A DNA stretch of 64,000 nt, taken from contig NZ_JTDV01000001.1 in NCBI RefSeq assembly GCF_000943555.1, forward strand, positions 620,001 through 684,000, given 5' to 3'. The notes beneath the pieces are model-generated. The model saw only the letters and a program-made list of their open reading frames with translations. It was not told the origin of the DNA and did no database searches. Source of the DNA: Neotamlana nanhaiensis (GTDB lineage: Bacteria; Bacteroidota; Bacteroidia; Flavobacteriales; Flavobacteriaceae). The position numbers were made by a program, and so were the translations under genes. Every line of letters starts with the position of its first letter. The stretch's first letter is position 1. Positions 20,801-28,990 of this stretch are shown here, piece by piece.

Positions 20801-21899
20801 GATTTTTATAATAAGTGTTTACATATTTTCCAGAACTCCCAAACTCGAAACCATTGAGTACCAATAAATCTTCATCACGATCTAAATCGAAATCAGCAAA
20901 ACGTGCATCCCAAGCCCAACCTGTATTGTAAACTCCTAACGATCGGCCTAAATTAACATAAGTATTATTACCTTGATTTTCGAATAACTGATTGTCGCCA
21001 ATAGCGGTTACGTAAAAATCGAACGCACCATCTCCATTGTAATCGCCAATAGCAATGCCCATGTCGTCTTTGGCATAATCTAAACCATAACTCGCAGCGC
21101 TTTCGGTAAAACCATTACCTTGATTGTTGATGTATAAATCGTTGGTTTCATCGGAATAATCGTTAGCAACATACAAATCCATCCATCCGTCGCCATTAAA
21201 ATCGAATGGTATACTTTGGTAAGAATGTTTGTTTTTTGTTACTCCCGAAATGATACTCGTAACATTGGTAAAAGTACCGTTTTGATTATTTCTGAAGAGT
21301 CGATTACCATCATAATCTGATCCCCAGTCTGACATGTAAATATCTAAAAAGCCATCATTATTATAATCGAACCAGGTTGCGCCAGTATTAATATTTCTGT
21401 TGAATTTACTGAAACCCGCTTGAAGGGTAACATCTTTAAACGTACCGTTTTTTTCGTTGTGAAAAAGTTGAATTTTAAAGGTATTTGTTAGGAATAAATC
21501 AGGATAACCATCATTATCATAATCGCCCCAGAATGCACCAAATTTGTGGCCATTTAAAGCATCTGTATACTCGGATTCTTCGGTTGTTGGAAATAAATTT
21601 ACTAAACCTGAATTTGCCGTAATGTCGGTAAAAGTACCGTCATTATTATTTCTAAATAATTTACTCTGTGTTTTTTCACTAGTGCTTTGGTCTTGAGCTT
21701 TGGCAACAACAAATAAATCTAAATCGCCATCGGCATCAAAATCGGCAAGTGCACAACCGTTGTTTTCTTGTAAAAGATTTAATCCCGCATAAGCCTCAAC
21801 GCGATCAAATTTTTGGGCATACAAAACGCTGTTGGCTCCTAAGATTAGAAAGCCAATAAATAAGGTGGTGGTGAGTAATGCCTTATTTTTAGCCCACAT
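17862..21899 (-). CDS. FG-GAP/ASPIC + vanadium haloperoxidase-like fusion, T9SS type A (copy 1)
   Basis: At 1345 residues, this has the same architecture as the next gene: signal peptide (ending SVLYAQ), FG-GAP calcium-loop repeats (DFDADGDLDLF, DYDNDGYPDLF), ASPIC/UnbV (HFGLGTDNEILELTITWPSG), GCTDENSCNYNPFA, Ig-like domain, haloperoxidase/PAP2 domain with YDYIRPISAIRY, YVSGHSTFSRAA and SRIWGGIHPPADD, and type A sorting domain (RIVYPNPLL). The catalytic halves are nearly identical between the copies while the linkers differ, indicating an old tandem duplication under selection. It starts 6 nt after DUF2264 ends, so it is in the same operon as polysaccharide-active genes. In known family members vanadate enzymes halogenate or dephosphorylate; the partner substrate here is unknown. 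Confidence 0.88.
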   Translation of the reverse strand: MWAKNKALLTTTLFIGFLILGANSVLYAQKFDRVEAYAGLNLLQENNGCALADFDADGDLDLFVVAKAQDQSTSEKTQSKLFRNNNDGTFTDITANSGLVNLFPTTEESEYTDALNGHKFGAFWGDYDNDGYPDLFLTNTFKIQLFHNEKNGTFKDVTLQAGFSKFNRNINTGATWFDYNNDGFLDIYMSDWGSDYDGNRLFRNNQNGTFTNVTSIISGVTKNKHSYQSIPFDFNGDGWMDLYVANDYSDETNDLYINNQGNGFTESAASYGLDYAKDDMGIAIGDYNGDGAFDFYVTAIGDNQLFENQGNNTYVNLGRSLGVYNTGWAWDARFADFDLDRDEDLLVLNGFEFGSSGKYVNTYYKNQLENFKSTLVNSSEAVGLGEATISVSEAVFDFDNDGDLDVFVTNNDGPSYLYENKITDFVQPAENLNWFKVKLQGTTSNRDAIGTKVFIKTATGFLTRFYTGKGFLGQHLKPVHFGLGTDNEILELTITWPSGLIETHKNIAANNTILAIEGNGFQILDIEPSVKPYGCTDENSCNYNPFATTSTGKCNYLKTKKITGTVKAFYGSVESYSYPFSENESLTWQVTGGEILEEQNNGSIIVKWGRGSTGKVSVVVKNSKCISKSVDLTVKLSEYDVDFREQSVARLWNEVLLELIRKDYARPTVHARNLFHTSVAMYDAWAVYNDNASPYILGQNVGAFQSDFEGFTTEETKAKAEKQTISYAAYTLLSHRFKHAPNPALAQNILDEIMAALGYDISITTTDYSTGDPAALGNYIASQIITFGMQDGSNEANQYQNKYYQPVNEALSLSYPEAIENINPNRWQPLSFNNFIDQSGNVIGGVTPDFLGPEWGNVQPFSLSKDDKTTFNRSGHNYQVYHNPGEPPYNDSNDYKWGFSLVSKWSAQLNPDDGVLWDISPKSMGNISSNDFPESFNDYPSFYNEIEGGDIGKGHDINPITLLPYQEQVVPRGDYTRILAEFWADGPDSETPPGHWFTILNYVNDHELLQKRFEGEGDILSDLEWDVKSYFILGGAMHDAAVAAWGVKGWYDYIRPISAIRYMCEMGQCTDTSLPNYSTSGIHLQHGLVEIVGENDVLAGVNNEHVGKIKLYAWRGHNFIDNPDEDVAGVGWILAENWWPYQRPTFVTPPFAGYVSGHSTFSRAAAEVLTLLTGSAYFPGGMGEFVAKKDDFLVFEKGPSVDVKLQWATYRDASDQCSLSRIWGGIHPPADDIPGRKIGEKVGIEAFHFATQYFSKSENIQEEPSMKRIVYPNPLLASNKLFVSNTNANDEFKIFDLNGRLLQIPVKTYSESNRITELNFSKTLSAGIYILKTNNQSDKIVIIEK

Positions 21900-21905
21900 C
21901 GTGGT

Positions 21906-23915
21906 TTAAAAATTAATAGTTTTAGTTAGTTGGTTCTTAAAATTAATATATATTGCGTTATCGCCCAATATTTCGATATTTTTTAATGGAAAAAGGTCGT
22001 TTTTAGTCCATTTTTCACCAGATTTTTTCCAAAGCATCAATGTGGCGTACACTTTGTTTGCATCGCTATCAGTTTCGGATTTTGTAACGTTAATTACAGC
22101 GCTTTCGTTACTTTCTGGATGCAAACCTGTTGTGAGTACAACTTCGGTTTTATCCCAACCTAATACTGGAATCATCGCTAATTGATAACTTCCATTATCG
22201 ATTATTGTAGCTTCATAACCTTTAACCTTTTTCGTGGTTACTTTTATACCTGCTTCAAATTTTGGCAAAGCGTAATGCCCTAAGCGTATATCTAATGGTT
22301 TATCACTTACATTTCTATCGACTCTTAAAATACCATTTGCTAAAGGAATATCTACAAGGTTAAATTTGATGGACTCATCAGTTTCTAAAACAACATCACG
22401 GAAATACATGCCATCTTCAAAACGTTTAAAATCGTATAGCCTAAATGCTTCCCACGCTTTATTTTTGTTTTTAATGAGATAGTTCATAGCTACTTCTCCA
22501 TCTTCGCCATCAGCCTGCCAAGGAAACGCACTGTTGTATGACAGACGATTATAATTTTCGGTAGAACGGAATTTTTGCCAATCATCTTTAACCTTTTCGT
22601 GGCACCACGCTCTAATTTCTGAAGCACCAATATTAGGATAATCGGTTATTAAAATTTCTGAAGCCTCTTGGAATTTATTGTAAACGTTATCTTTTTTAAG
22701 CTCATCTTCCCATGCGCCGTTATTTTCGGTGGCTGTCCAAAATGGATTATCATCTGGCACTAACAAACCTAAAAAGGCTTTTCCCATCCAATATACACTT
22801 CCGCGGCAGCTGTAATTTTGCACTGCGGGTTCGAACGCGCCATAAAACCCTAAGGTTGGCACGTTATCTTTTATAAAATCGGGATGCGTAAAAAATTGTT
22901 TAATGACGCCTGACGAAATACGTCGCATCCAACCGTAATTGATCGTATCATCATCTTGAAAGCCCATTAAAGGAAACGGAATTACAGAACCTATACGGTA
23001 GCTTATACTGCGCCCATACATAATCATTTTTCCATCTTTACTGAATAAATACGGGTAATTATCTTTTAAATCCTCAAAATTGTTAATGAATTTTTCTGCG
23101 ATTTCTGGATAGTATTTTTTACCAAAATATTCCGACCACACCATGCCATACATTTGGAATGCCCACATGCTGTAATAATCGTAGGCAGGACTATCGTTGT
23201 ACCAACCTTGTCCGCGATAATGTGTTAAAGAACGCTCTAAATACTCAACCAACAATTTTTCGTTGACTTTGTAACCTTGCTCTTTAAAAAAACTTAAAAC
23301 GAAAATATTGAAGAATTTCCAGTTAGAATCTACCGTTGGCCCATCGCCATAACTCAGCATAATTTTTGATAAAGCCGCCTTTTGATCGTCTGGTAACGGG
23401 TGCCACAACACCTCTGGATTGATTAACATCGATACGGCTAATGCCCCAAACTCTACTAAGTTTTGACTTGGCCCACCATTTTTTGATCGTGGTACTATGT
23501 ACGAAGGACTTTCAGGATTTGCCAACAACCCGATTTGATAACGGTAATAATCAGCAACCTTAATATTGTTTATGGTTAAATCTGGATTTTCCTTTAACAA
23601 TGGCGCCGCCACAAATAACGTTCTGCATAAACCTTCTAATTTTTCTGTCGGTACTCTGCCCTCATCATGCGGATAACTTTTACCAGGTTGCTTCGGAAAC
23701 TTCATTGGGTCATCCAAAGTATTTATGTAACTAAAAGCACCTTTTAATAAATACATTGCGGCATCTTCCCAGTGCTGCTTCGTCATTCCTGTGTGCGGAC
23801 TTAACTTATAATCGGGATTGTTTATTTGAAAGGGCTCTAATTCCTTTTGAGCAAATCCATAAAAATTCACGCTAAGTAATACCAATAAAAAAAGTAGGTT
23901 CTTGTTTAAATTCAT
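21906..23915 (-). CDS. DUF2264 domain protein (possible family GH154-type glycosidase)
   Basis: The product has 669 residues with a cleavable signal peptide (NLLFLLVLLSVNFYGFAQ). The first ~370 residues form the DUF2264 (alpha/alpha)6-type domain: HWEDAAMYLLKGAF, EGRVPTEKLEGLCRTLFVAAPLL, NLVEFGALAVSML, GWYNDSPAYDYYSMWAFQMYG and YGRSISYRIGSVIPFPLMG. The C-terminal ~270 residues are beta-rich. DUF2264 proteins recur in polysaccharide loci, and I recall a link to CAZy family GH154 (glucuronidase activity), but I am not certain of that mapping. It sits 8 nt after the upstream hydrolase and 6 nt before the haloperoxidase fusions, clearly in one operon. There is no sorting domain, so a periplasmic location is likely. 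Confidence 0.8.
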   Translation of the reverse strand: MNLNKNLLFLLVLLSVNFYGFAQKELEPFQINNPDYKLSPHTGMTKQHWEDAAMYLLKGAFSYINTLDDPMKFPKQPGKSYPHDEGRVPTEKLEGLCRTLFVAAPLLKENPDLTINNIKVADYYRYQIGLLANPESPSYIVPRSKNGGPSQNLVEFGALAVSMLINPEVLWHPLPDDQKAALSKIMLSYGDGPTVDSNWKFFNIFVLSFFKEQGYKVNEKLLVEYLERSLTHYRGQGWYNDSPAYDYYSMWAFQMYGMVWSEYFGKKYYPEIAEKFINNFEDLKDNYPYLFSKDGKMIMYGRSISYRIGSVIPFPLMGFQDDDTINYGWMRRISSGVIKQFFTHPDFIKDNVPTLGFYGAFEPAVQNYSCRGSVYWMGKAFLGLLVPDDNPFWTATENNGAWEDELKKDNVYNKFQEASEILITDYPNIGASEIRAWCHEKVKDDWQKFRSTENYNRLSYNSAFPWQADGEDGEVAMNYLIKNKNKAWEAFRLYDFKRFEDGMYFRDVVLETDESIKFNLVDIPLANGILRVDRNVSDKPLDIRLGHYALPKFEAGIKVTTKKVKGYEATIIDNGSYQLAMIPVLGWDKTEVVLTTGLHPESNESAVINVTKSETDSDANKVYATLMLWKKSGEKWTKNDLFPLKNIEILGDNAIYINFKNQLTKTINF

Positions 23916-23923
23916 GTTTTTGA

Positions 23924-26716
23924 TTAATGTTTAACTACAAATTTCTTTTTAACGGAAACACCTTTATTTTCAATTTCTAAAACGTAGATGCCCGATGACA
24001 TTTGCGCAGTATTCACTACAAAATGATCAGAATTTGTAATTTTTGTTTCTTGTAATTTTACACCTCTAATATCGGTAATTTTAATATTAACCGTATTTAA
24101 TTTTAAGTTTGATTTATTTATTTTAACATGTAAAGCATCATCTGAAGGCACAGGGTAAACACCAATAGCATCTTCCAACTTAGTAGTATTTACAGATAAA
24201 GTTCCTGCTGCCAATGCTTCCACTTGTGCTGGAGATAAAGCGTAGTTATATACTCTAAAATCGTCTACACTACCATTTAATAACGGATCTGGAAATTGAC
24301 TTCGACCAATATAATTTAATGCTGGTTTAATATTTAATGGGCTACCAAAAGCACTGGTAGATTGCGCTACTTGCTGACCATTTACATATAAAACCACACC
24401 GCTAGTACTAATGGTTACAGCCACATGTGTCCACTCGCCTGTTGGTAATACCGACGACTCTATAAACTGTTCGCCGCTGCCTATTTTCATGCCAAAGCGT
24501 AAAGTTCCAGCTCCAGAACTTGGTGTTAAAAATAAATATTCGTTCGTGTTATTACCAAAATCGAAAATGCGTTGCCACGCGCCGCCGCCATTCCAATTTA
24601 CCCACGTTGCCATTGTTAGTTCCTGGTGGCTTGCAATATCTGGCGGTAATTGCACAAAAGCATCAGAACCATTAAGTGTTATAGCTTGCGATTCGTTTTC
24701 GCTAGTTTCAAAAGATATAGTTCCTGCAGTTGCCGCATGATTTAAGTTTGTAGATGCATCTTGTGTATTGTTTTCAAAATTAAACTGAGCAACCAAACTT
24801 TGCGCTCCAGAAGCAGTTCCCGACGTGACATTTGAATATTCCGAACGGTTTAAAGAACCATCGATAGCCTTAATTTTATAAAAATAGTTTATACCTGAAA
24901 GTGCGGTATTATCTATAAACGCGGTGTTAGTAACCGTTCTTGCAATGGTATTGTACGCGCCGTTTTCAGCTTCCGCTCTATAAATATGATAACCTGCAAC
25001 ATCGGTTTCGGGGCTTGCATCCCAATCTAATCTTACAGAAGTGGGTTGTACCGTAGCCTCTAAATTAGTTGGTGCACTTGGCGCATCAAATTCTATAGGT
25101 GCATCAACTGGTAAAAAACGCCATTCTTGGTTGGCTCCTCCATTTTTTTCCCACTGAACAATATTTGCACCTGCATTTGTTCCTGCTTGATAAACGTCAA
25201 TACAATGCGAACTTTCTCGGCTTCTTATTAAAAACCAGCCATCAGATTGGTAATCGAGATACCATTGTTGGTTTCCGCCATTGGCTTGCGTCCATAAATG
25301 AATGTTTCCACCGTTATCTAAGGAAAAGTTATTGACATCTAACGATCGATTGGCATCCGAAAGCACCTTAATTCTGTAATAACTAAAATCGCCACCAATA
25401 TCAATCGGTACAGGTACGACGGTAAATTTTTGACTGCTTGAACCTACGTAATTATTTTGACGAACGTTAGCGCCATCACCAGATCCGCTAACCTCCATGA
25501 CCAAGCCACTATTTTTGTTTACGATTTTGTATTCGCCATTTATTTCTGGCTGAACATCTTCGCCCCAAGATATATTTACCACACGTTCTGCATTTCGTTG
25601 AAGTGCTGTTTGGTAAGCTCCATTTGGGTCTGCTGGTAACTCCATAACATATTCTCGCTGTGGCCCAACACCATCGTAATACACCACTCTATCTTTCGAT
25701 AAAAAAGTATAATTTGTTGGTCTTGCTTGCCTTTCGGAAGTACCACCAAAAGCTTGTACTTTTCCATTTGTATGACGATATACCGAAGCGGAAGTCCAAT
25801 TTGGACGATGTTCGGCATACCCTAAACGAACGCCATCACTAGCTTTTACAAACTCACCACGAGCAAGTTCTGCAGTGCCCCACCAAATACCTGTTTGTAA
25901 ACCGTACTCTACACCAACCATGGCTTCCATAACATTATGAAGCTCGTCGTTAGTAGCATGATTACCATCTGAACTTACCGTTTGAAAAAAGTTGGCGTAA
26001 TTATCGAAACTTCCTGCTAATTGATGGGTATTGCCTTCATCTAACCGAGTTTTTAAATAATTATACCAATTTAAGGCTTCATCTGTATTAAGTGTATTAC
26101 CTCCAGAAACTCTAATATTATCGAAGTACGAATTACTTTTTAACTGCCCGCAAATATTATAAAAATCTTGCATGGTTCCTTGTCCCGTATTTGTAAAATC
26201 TGGTTCGTTAAAAGGAGATACTGTAACAATATTAAAGCCTTCGGCTTCATGCATTTGTGCTGTAACCTCAATTAATTTCGCCCAATTTGCCGCATTACCT
26301 TTAAAATAATCGTTAACACTTGGATGATCGGAATTTAAAACCACATTTGTTCCAGCGCCCAAATTATTTTTAATAATGTCTATTCTTAAATTTGTATTTG
26401 TTAAAGCATCACCTTGAAGTGTCTCATCATTTAATAAAGGTTGTGTTGGCATAAATGATGAACGGATAACATCCACATTATTGGCCTCCATAAAAGCCAT
26501 ACCACGAATAATATTTCTCTCGGATAACCATGCTAAATCTAAACCCCAAGTAATTGGTTTTGCAATACCTGTAGCTTCTACATTAAACACTATGGAACGG
26601 TCTGAAATAGGTTGAGCCTTTAAATTATCGCTTGCGCTCGACACTTGCGAATAGCTTGATTTCATCACAAAAGTTAAAGCCATAAAAAGCAAAGTTGCTT
26701 TAAAATGAATATTCAT
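23924..26716 (-). CDS. Multimodular secreted clan-A-like glycoside hydrolase (ricin, FN3, LamG, T9SS type A)
   Basis: This 930-residue protein is the first gene of its operon. After a signal peptide, residues ~35-390 look like a TIM-barrel hydrolase: VSPFNEPDF places E171 as a candidate acid/base in the NEP motif, with E264 or E270 (NVMEAMVGVEYG) as candidate nucleophiles. The fold and motif recall GH30/GH5-like enzymes, but I cannot assign a family. Then follow a ricin-type beta-trefoil (~395-535, QW repeats), an FN3 domain (~545-635), a LamG/concanavalin-like domain (~640-835), and a T9SS type A sorting domain (VYPVPSDDAL onward). Several binding modules suggest action on insoluble or branched glycan. 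The promoter region carries the direct repeats, the -7 box and the palindrome described separately. Confidence 0.75.
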   Translation of the reverse strand: MNIHFKATLLFMALTFVMKSSYSQVSSASDNLKAQPISDRSIVFNVEATGIAKPITWGLDLAWLSERNIIRGMAFMEANNVDVIRSSFMPTQPLLNDETLQGDALTNTNLRIDIIKNNLGAGTNVVLNSDHPSVNDYFKGNAANWAKLIEVTAQMHEAEGFNIVTVSPFNEPDFTNTGQGTMQDFYNICGQLKSNSYFDNIRVSGGNTLNTDEALNWYNYLKTRLDEGNTHQLAGSFDNYANFFQTVSSDGNHATNDELHNVMEAMVGVEYGLQTGIWWGTAELARGEFVKASDGVRLGYAEHRPNWTSASVYRHTNGKVQAFGGTSERQARPTNYTFLSKDRVVYYDGVGPQREYVMELPADPNGAYQTALQRNAERVVNISWGEDVQPEINGEYKIVNKNSGLVMEVSGSGDGANVRQNNYVGSSSQKFTVVPVPIDIGGDFSYYRIKVLSDANRSLDVNNFSLDNGGNIHLWTQANGGNQQWYLDYQSDGWFLIRSRESSHCIDVYQAGTNAGANIVQWEKNGGANQEWRFLPVDAPIEFDAPSAPTNLEATVQPTSVRLDWDASPETDVAGYHIYRAEAENGAYNTIARTVTNTAFIDNTALSGINYFYKIKAIDGSLNRSEYSNVTSGTASGAQSLVAQFNFENNTQDASTNLNHAATAGTISFETSENESQAITLNGSDAFVQLPPDIASHQELTMATWVNWNGGGAWQRIFDFGNNTNEYLFLTPSSGAGTLRFGMKIGSGEQFIESSVLPTGEWTHVAVTISTSGVVLYVNGQQVAQSTSAFGSPLNIKPALNYIGRSQFPDPLLNGSVDDFRVYNYALSPAQVEALAAGTLSVNTTKLEDAIGVYPVPSDDALHVKINKSNLKLNTVNIKITDIRGVKLQETKITNSDHFVVNTAQMSSGIYVLEIENKGVSVKKKFVVKH

Positions 26717-26747
26717 AATAAGATTAGTTTTAGTCTAGTTTAAATAA

Positions 26748-26766
26748 AAGTGTAAATAACACACTT
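26748..26766. promoter_or_regulatory. Palindromic operator AAGTGT-N7-ACACTT, copy 1
   Basis: The two perfect 6-nt arms flank AAATAAC. It lies 32-50 nt upstream of the ATG at 26716 and just downstream of the -7 box at 26779-26786. It could be a repressor site or a 5'-UTR hairpin. Confidence 0.65.
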
Positions 26767-26778
26767 GTTTGGTAAATA

Positions 26779-26786
26779 CAAATTTA
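26779..26786 (-). promoter_or_regulatory. -7 box of the hydrolase/DUF2264/haloperoxidase operon
   Basis: On the minus strand TAAATTTG matches TAnnTTTG, 62 nt before the ATG. It lies about 22 nt downstream of the proximal direct repeat, as expected for an activator-dependent promoter. Confidence 0.5.
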
Positions 26787-26801
26787 TAAAATTGAAGCCT
26801 T

Positions 26802-26842
26802 AAAAACAGGGGAAATATTATCCAAAAACAGGGTATAAAATG
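26802..26842 (-). promoter_or_regulatory. Paired direct repeats (activator-type site), left promoter
   Basis: On the plus strand AAAAACAGGG occurs at 26802-26811 and 26824-26833, exactly 22 bp apart; the second continues into TATAAAATG. Read on the gene strand, the distal copy is CATTTTATACCCTG, as at two other promoters in this locus. The spacing equals two helical turns. Confidence 0.55.
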
Positions 26843-26950
26843 CCTGAATCCTAAAAAACACATAAAAATTGTAAAACATTTAAATGTTTAGTGAATCATC
26901 ACATCAGTTTAAATTTAAAAATAAGTTTTAAAGTGTGAAAAAATAAAAGT

Positions 26951-26985
26951 CATTTTATACCCGTAAAAAATCATTTTATAACCCT
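26951..26985 (+). promoter_or_regulatory. Paired direct repeats (activator-type site), right promoter
   Basis: CATTTTATACCC (26951) and CATTTTATAACCC (26972) are 21 bp apart. The second ends about 21 nt before the -7 box at 27006, the same geometry as the divergent promoter. Confidence 0.6.
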
Positions 26986-27005
26986 CCTAAATCTCTAATA
27001 ATCTT

Positions 27006-27013
27006 TATATTTG
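27006..27013 (+). promoter_or_regulatory. -7 box of the LamG/binding-protein gene
   Basis: TATATTTG matches TAnnTTTG, 59 nt upstream of the ATG at 27073. No -33 TTG is present, consistent with activator-dependent use. Confidence 0.55.
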
Positions 27014-27017
27014 GTAA

Positions 27018-27036
27018 AAGTGTATAACCAACACTT
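27018..27036. promoter_or_regulatory. Palindromic operator AAGTGT-N7-ACACTT, copy 2
   Basis: The perfect arms flank ATAACCA, 36-55 nt upstream of the ATG at 27073 and starting 4 nt after the -7 box, so it should overlap the transcription start. Confidence 0.65.
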
Positions 27037-27072
27037 ATAATTAATTAAATTAACTAAACTTTTATTTAAGAC

Positions 27073-28788
27073 ATGAAAAAACTATTACATTCAAAAACTA
27101 GAAAAAACTATTTTTTAAAATTTGCGTTAGTACCGCTCTTGTTATTCGCATTTGCAACTATATCGAATGCACAAACTTTAATGCATTCGTACACATTTAA
27201 TGGAAACGCTAACGATGGAACTGGTTCGGCTAATGGCTCACTATCTGCTACCGGAGCAACATTTTCTCCAGATGGAAAAATCAACCTAAATGATGGCTAT
27301 TTAACTTTTGATGCAGGAGTTATTGATGTTCCTTCTTATACGAGTATTACTTTTGAAGTTGTATTTAATCAAACTGCAGGACAAACAGGGTTTCATACAT
27401 TACTTGCTTTTGGTACTCAAGGAAGCTTAGGTTCAGATTATGTACAGCTACAACCCGCTAGAGCCGATGATGTTTTAAGAGCCGCAATATCTTGTAACAA
27501 CACCACAAACCCTTGGGCGACAGAAACAGGTATTAATGACACTTCTGAAATAACAGATGAAGATGTACACCATTCCGTAATTACTATTACGGCTGATGAA
27601 ATGGCCTTATATCTAGATGGTACATTAATTGGAACAACGGCCCTTGCGGGAGACAATGTATTATCTAACATTGGAAACACATTTGCATCATTAGGTTATT
27701 CCACTTACATGAATGATCCATTATGGAGCGGTTCTATAGATGAATTTAATATTTATAGCGGTGCTATGGATGCCACAACAGTAAGCTCAAGAGCTGCCTC
27801 TTTTTTGGGTGGTACAAATGCTAATTTAGCGACTTTAACAGTTAGCCCAGGTACTTTAACTCCAACATTTGATGCTGGAGTTATATCTTACGGTGTCTCT
27901 GTACCTGCAGGAACAACTTCGGTTAATATTAGTGCAACCACTGAAGATGGAAGCGCAACAATTAACTCAGGTGTTGGTACTTTGACATTAACCGATGGAG
28001 AAGGAACTGCCAGTATTTCTGTGACAGCTTCTGATGGTATAACAACTAAAACCTATAATTTAAGCATACAAGAAGAGTGCTTTATGCCACTTGGTGCAAA
28101 CAACCTTGTACCAGACCCTTATTGCGCAGATAGATCTGTTTACCAAGGATGGGGAAGCGTTAGTGTTACGAATGATTTAGCAGAAACATACTGTGGAGGA
28201 GCTTCATTAAAATTAGGTAATGGAGGTAGTGGTTGTGATGCTGCATTAGATATTAACCCTGCGACATTTTTACAACCAGAAACTACCTACCGTGTTAGAG
28301 TAATGGTTAAAACTGTAGATGGAAATATTGGCTTTAGAGTAAGTGCTGCTGATCCAACGTTTGATTATTCTATTGATACAAATGGCGTATGGGAATTACA
28401 AGACTTTACATTTACTACTGGTGCAGGAGCAACAACCGACGGATTTATTTCATTTAATAAATGTGATTCTGCTTCAAATGCGACTTACACTTATATAGAC
28501 AATTTTGAAATTTACGATATGTCTACCTTAAGTGCCGATGATTTTGAATTAAATAATGTTGCTTTCAAATTATATCCTAACCCTTCAACTAACAATGTTT
28601 TTAAAATTGCATTAAACGATTTTGACAGTGCTGTTAACGTTAAAGTATTTAACCTTTTAGGCAAAGAAGTAATAAATAAAGATTTTGTTTCAAACTCTAA
28701 AACTATTGAAGTAAACCATAAACTAAATGCTGGAATTTATATTGTAAAAATTAACGATTCGGCTACTTCAAAACTTATTGTAAAATAA
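27073..28788 (+). CDS. Secreted LamG / cadherin-like / four-cysteine binding-module protein, T9SS type A
   Basis: The product has 571 residues and no recognisable catalytic domain. After a signal peptide ending FATISNAQ come a LamG/concanavalin domain (~35-240), a cadherin-like beta-sandwich domain (~252-335, NANLATLTVSPGTLTPTF), and a ~135-residue beta module (~338-475). This module has paired cysteines (CFMPL, YCGGAS, GCDAALDINP, NKCDS) and is also found twice in the GH128-like protein. The protein ends in a type A sorting domain (KLYPNPSTNN). The YRVRVMVKTV and FTFTTGAG segments resemble CBM4/9/CBM_4_9-type jelly rolls. It is probably a surface glycan-binding protein. It is transcribed divergently from the 26716 operon and shares its regulatory motifs. 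Confidence 0.85.
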   Translation: MKKLLHSKTRKNYFLKFALVPLLLFAFATISNAQTLMHSYTFNGNANDGTGSANGSLSATGATFSPDGKINLNDGYLTFDAGVIDVPSYTSITFEVVFNQTAGQTGFHTLLAFGTQGSLGSDYVQLQPARADDVLRAAISCNNTTNPWATETGINDTSEITDEDVHHSVITITADEMALYLDGTLIGTTALAGDNVLSNIGNTFASLGYSTYMNDPLWSGSIDEFNIYSGAMDATTVSSRAASFLGGTNANLATLTVSPGTLTPTFDAGVISYGVSVPAGTTSVNISATTEDGSATINSGVGTLTLTDGEGTASISVTASDGITTKTYNLSIQEECFMPLGANNLVPDPYCADRSVYQGWGSVSVTNDLAETYCGGASLKLGNGGSGCDAALDINPATFLQPETTYRVRVMVKTVDGNIGFRVSAADPTFDYSIDTNGVWELQDFTFTTGAGATTDGFISFNKCDSASNATYTYIDNFEIYDMSTLSADDFELNNVAFKLYPNPSTNNVFKIALNDFDSAVNVKVFNLLGKEVINKDFVSNSKTIEVNHKLNAGIYIVKINDSATSKLIVK

Positions 28789-28858
28789 CAACCATGATTA
28801 ATAGCCATGTTAGAATATTTATTTGGAACTATGGCTTCAATTAATTCATTCTAATTTT

Positions 28859-28962
28859 AAGAGGCTGTCTTAAAAGTTATAAAATCTAAAATGCTATTCC
28901 GTATATTTTCGGAAAGATTACAGTATTAAACTCGCTAGATTTTCACTTTTAAGACGCCTCTT
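28859..28962. terminator. 104-nt nested inverted repeat between convergent genes
   Basis: The outer arms AAGAGGCTGTCTTAAAAGT (28859-28877) and ACTTTTAAGACGCCTCTT (28945-28962) pair with one bulged base. Inner arms AAAATCTA (28881-28888) / TAGATTTT (28936-28943) and a central TTCCG / CGGAA hairpin add two more stems. A T-run follows on the right. It separates convergent genes, so a two-way terminator is likely. Its size and nested form also fit a small MITE-like element, but I see no target duplication. Confidence 0.6.
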
Positions 28963-28990
28963 TTTTTATTCATATTCTTTTAAAAGAAAC

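Noticed and set aside
27073-28788. A glycoside hydrolase in the 27073 protein
   Set aside because: The LamG and jelly-roll modules are found next to enzymes, but no catalytic motif is visible.
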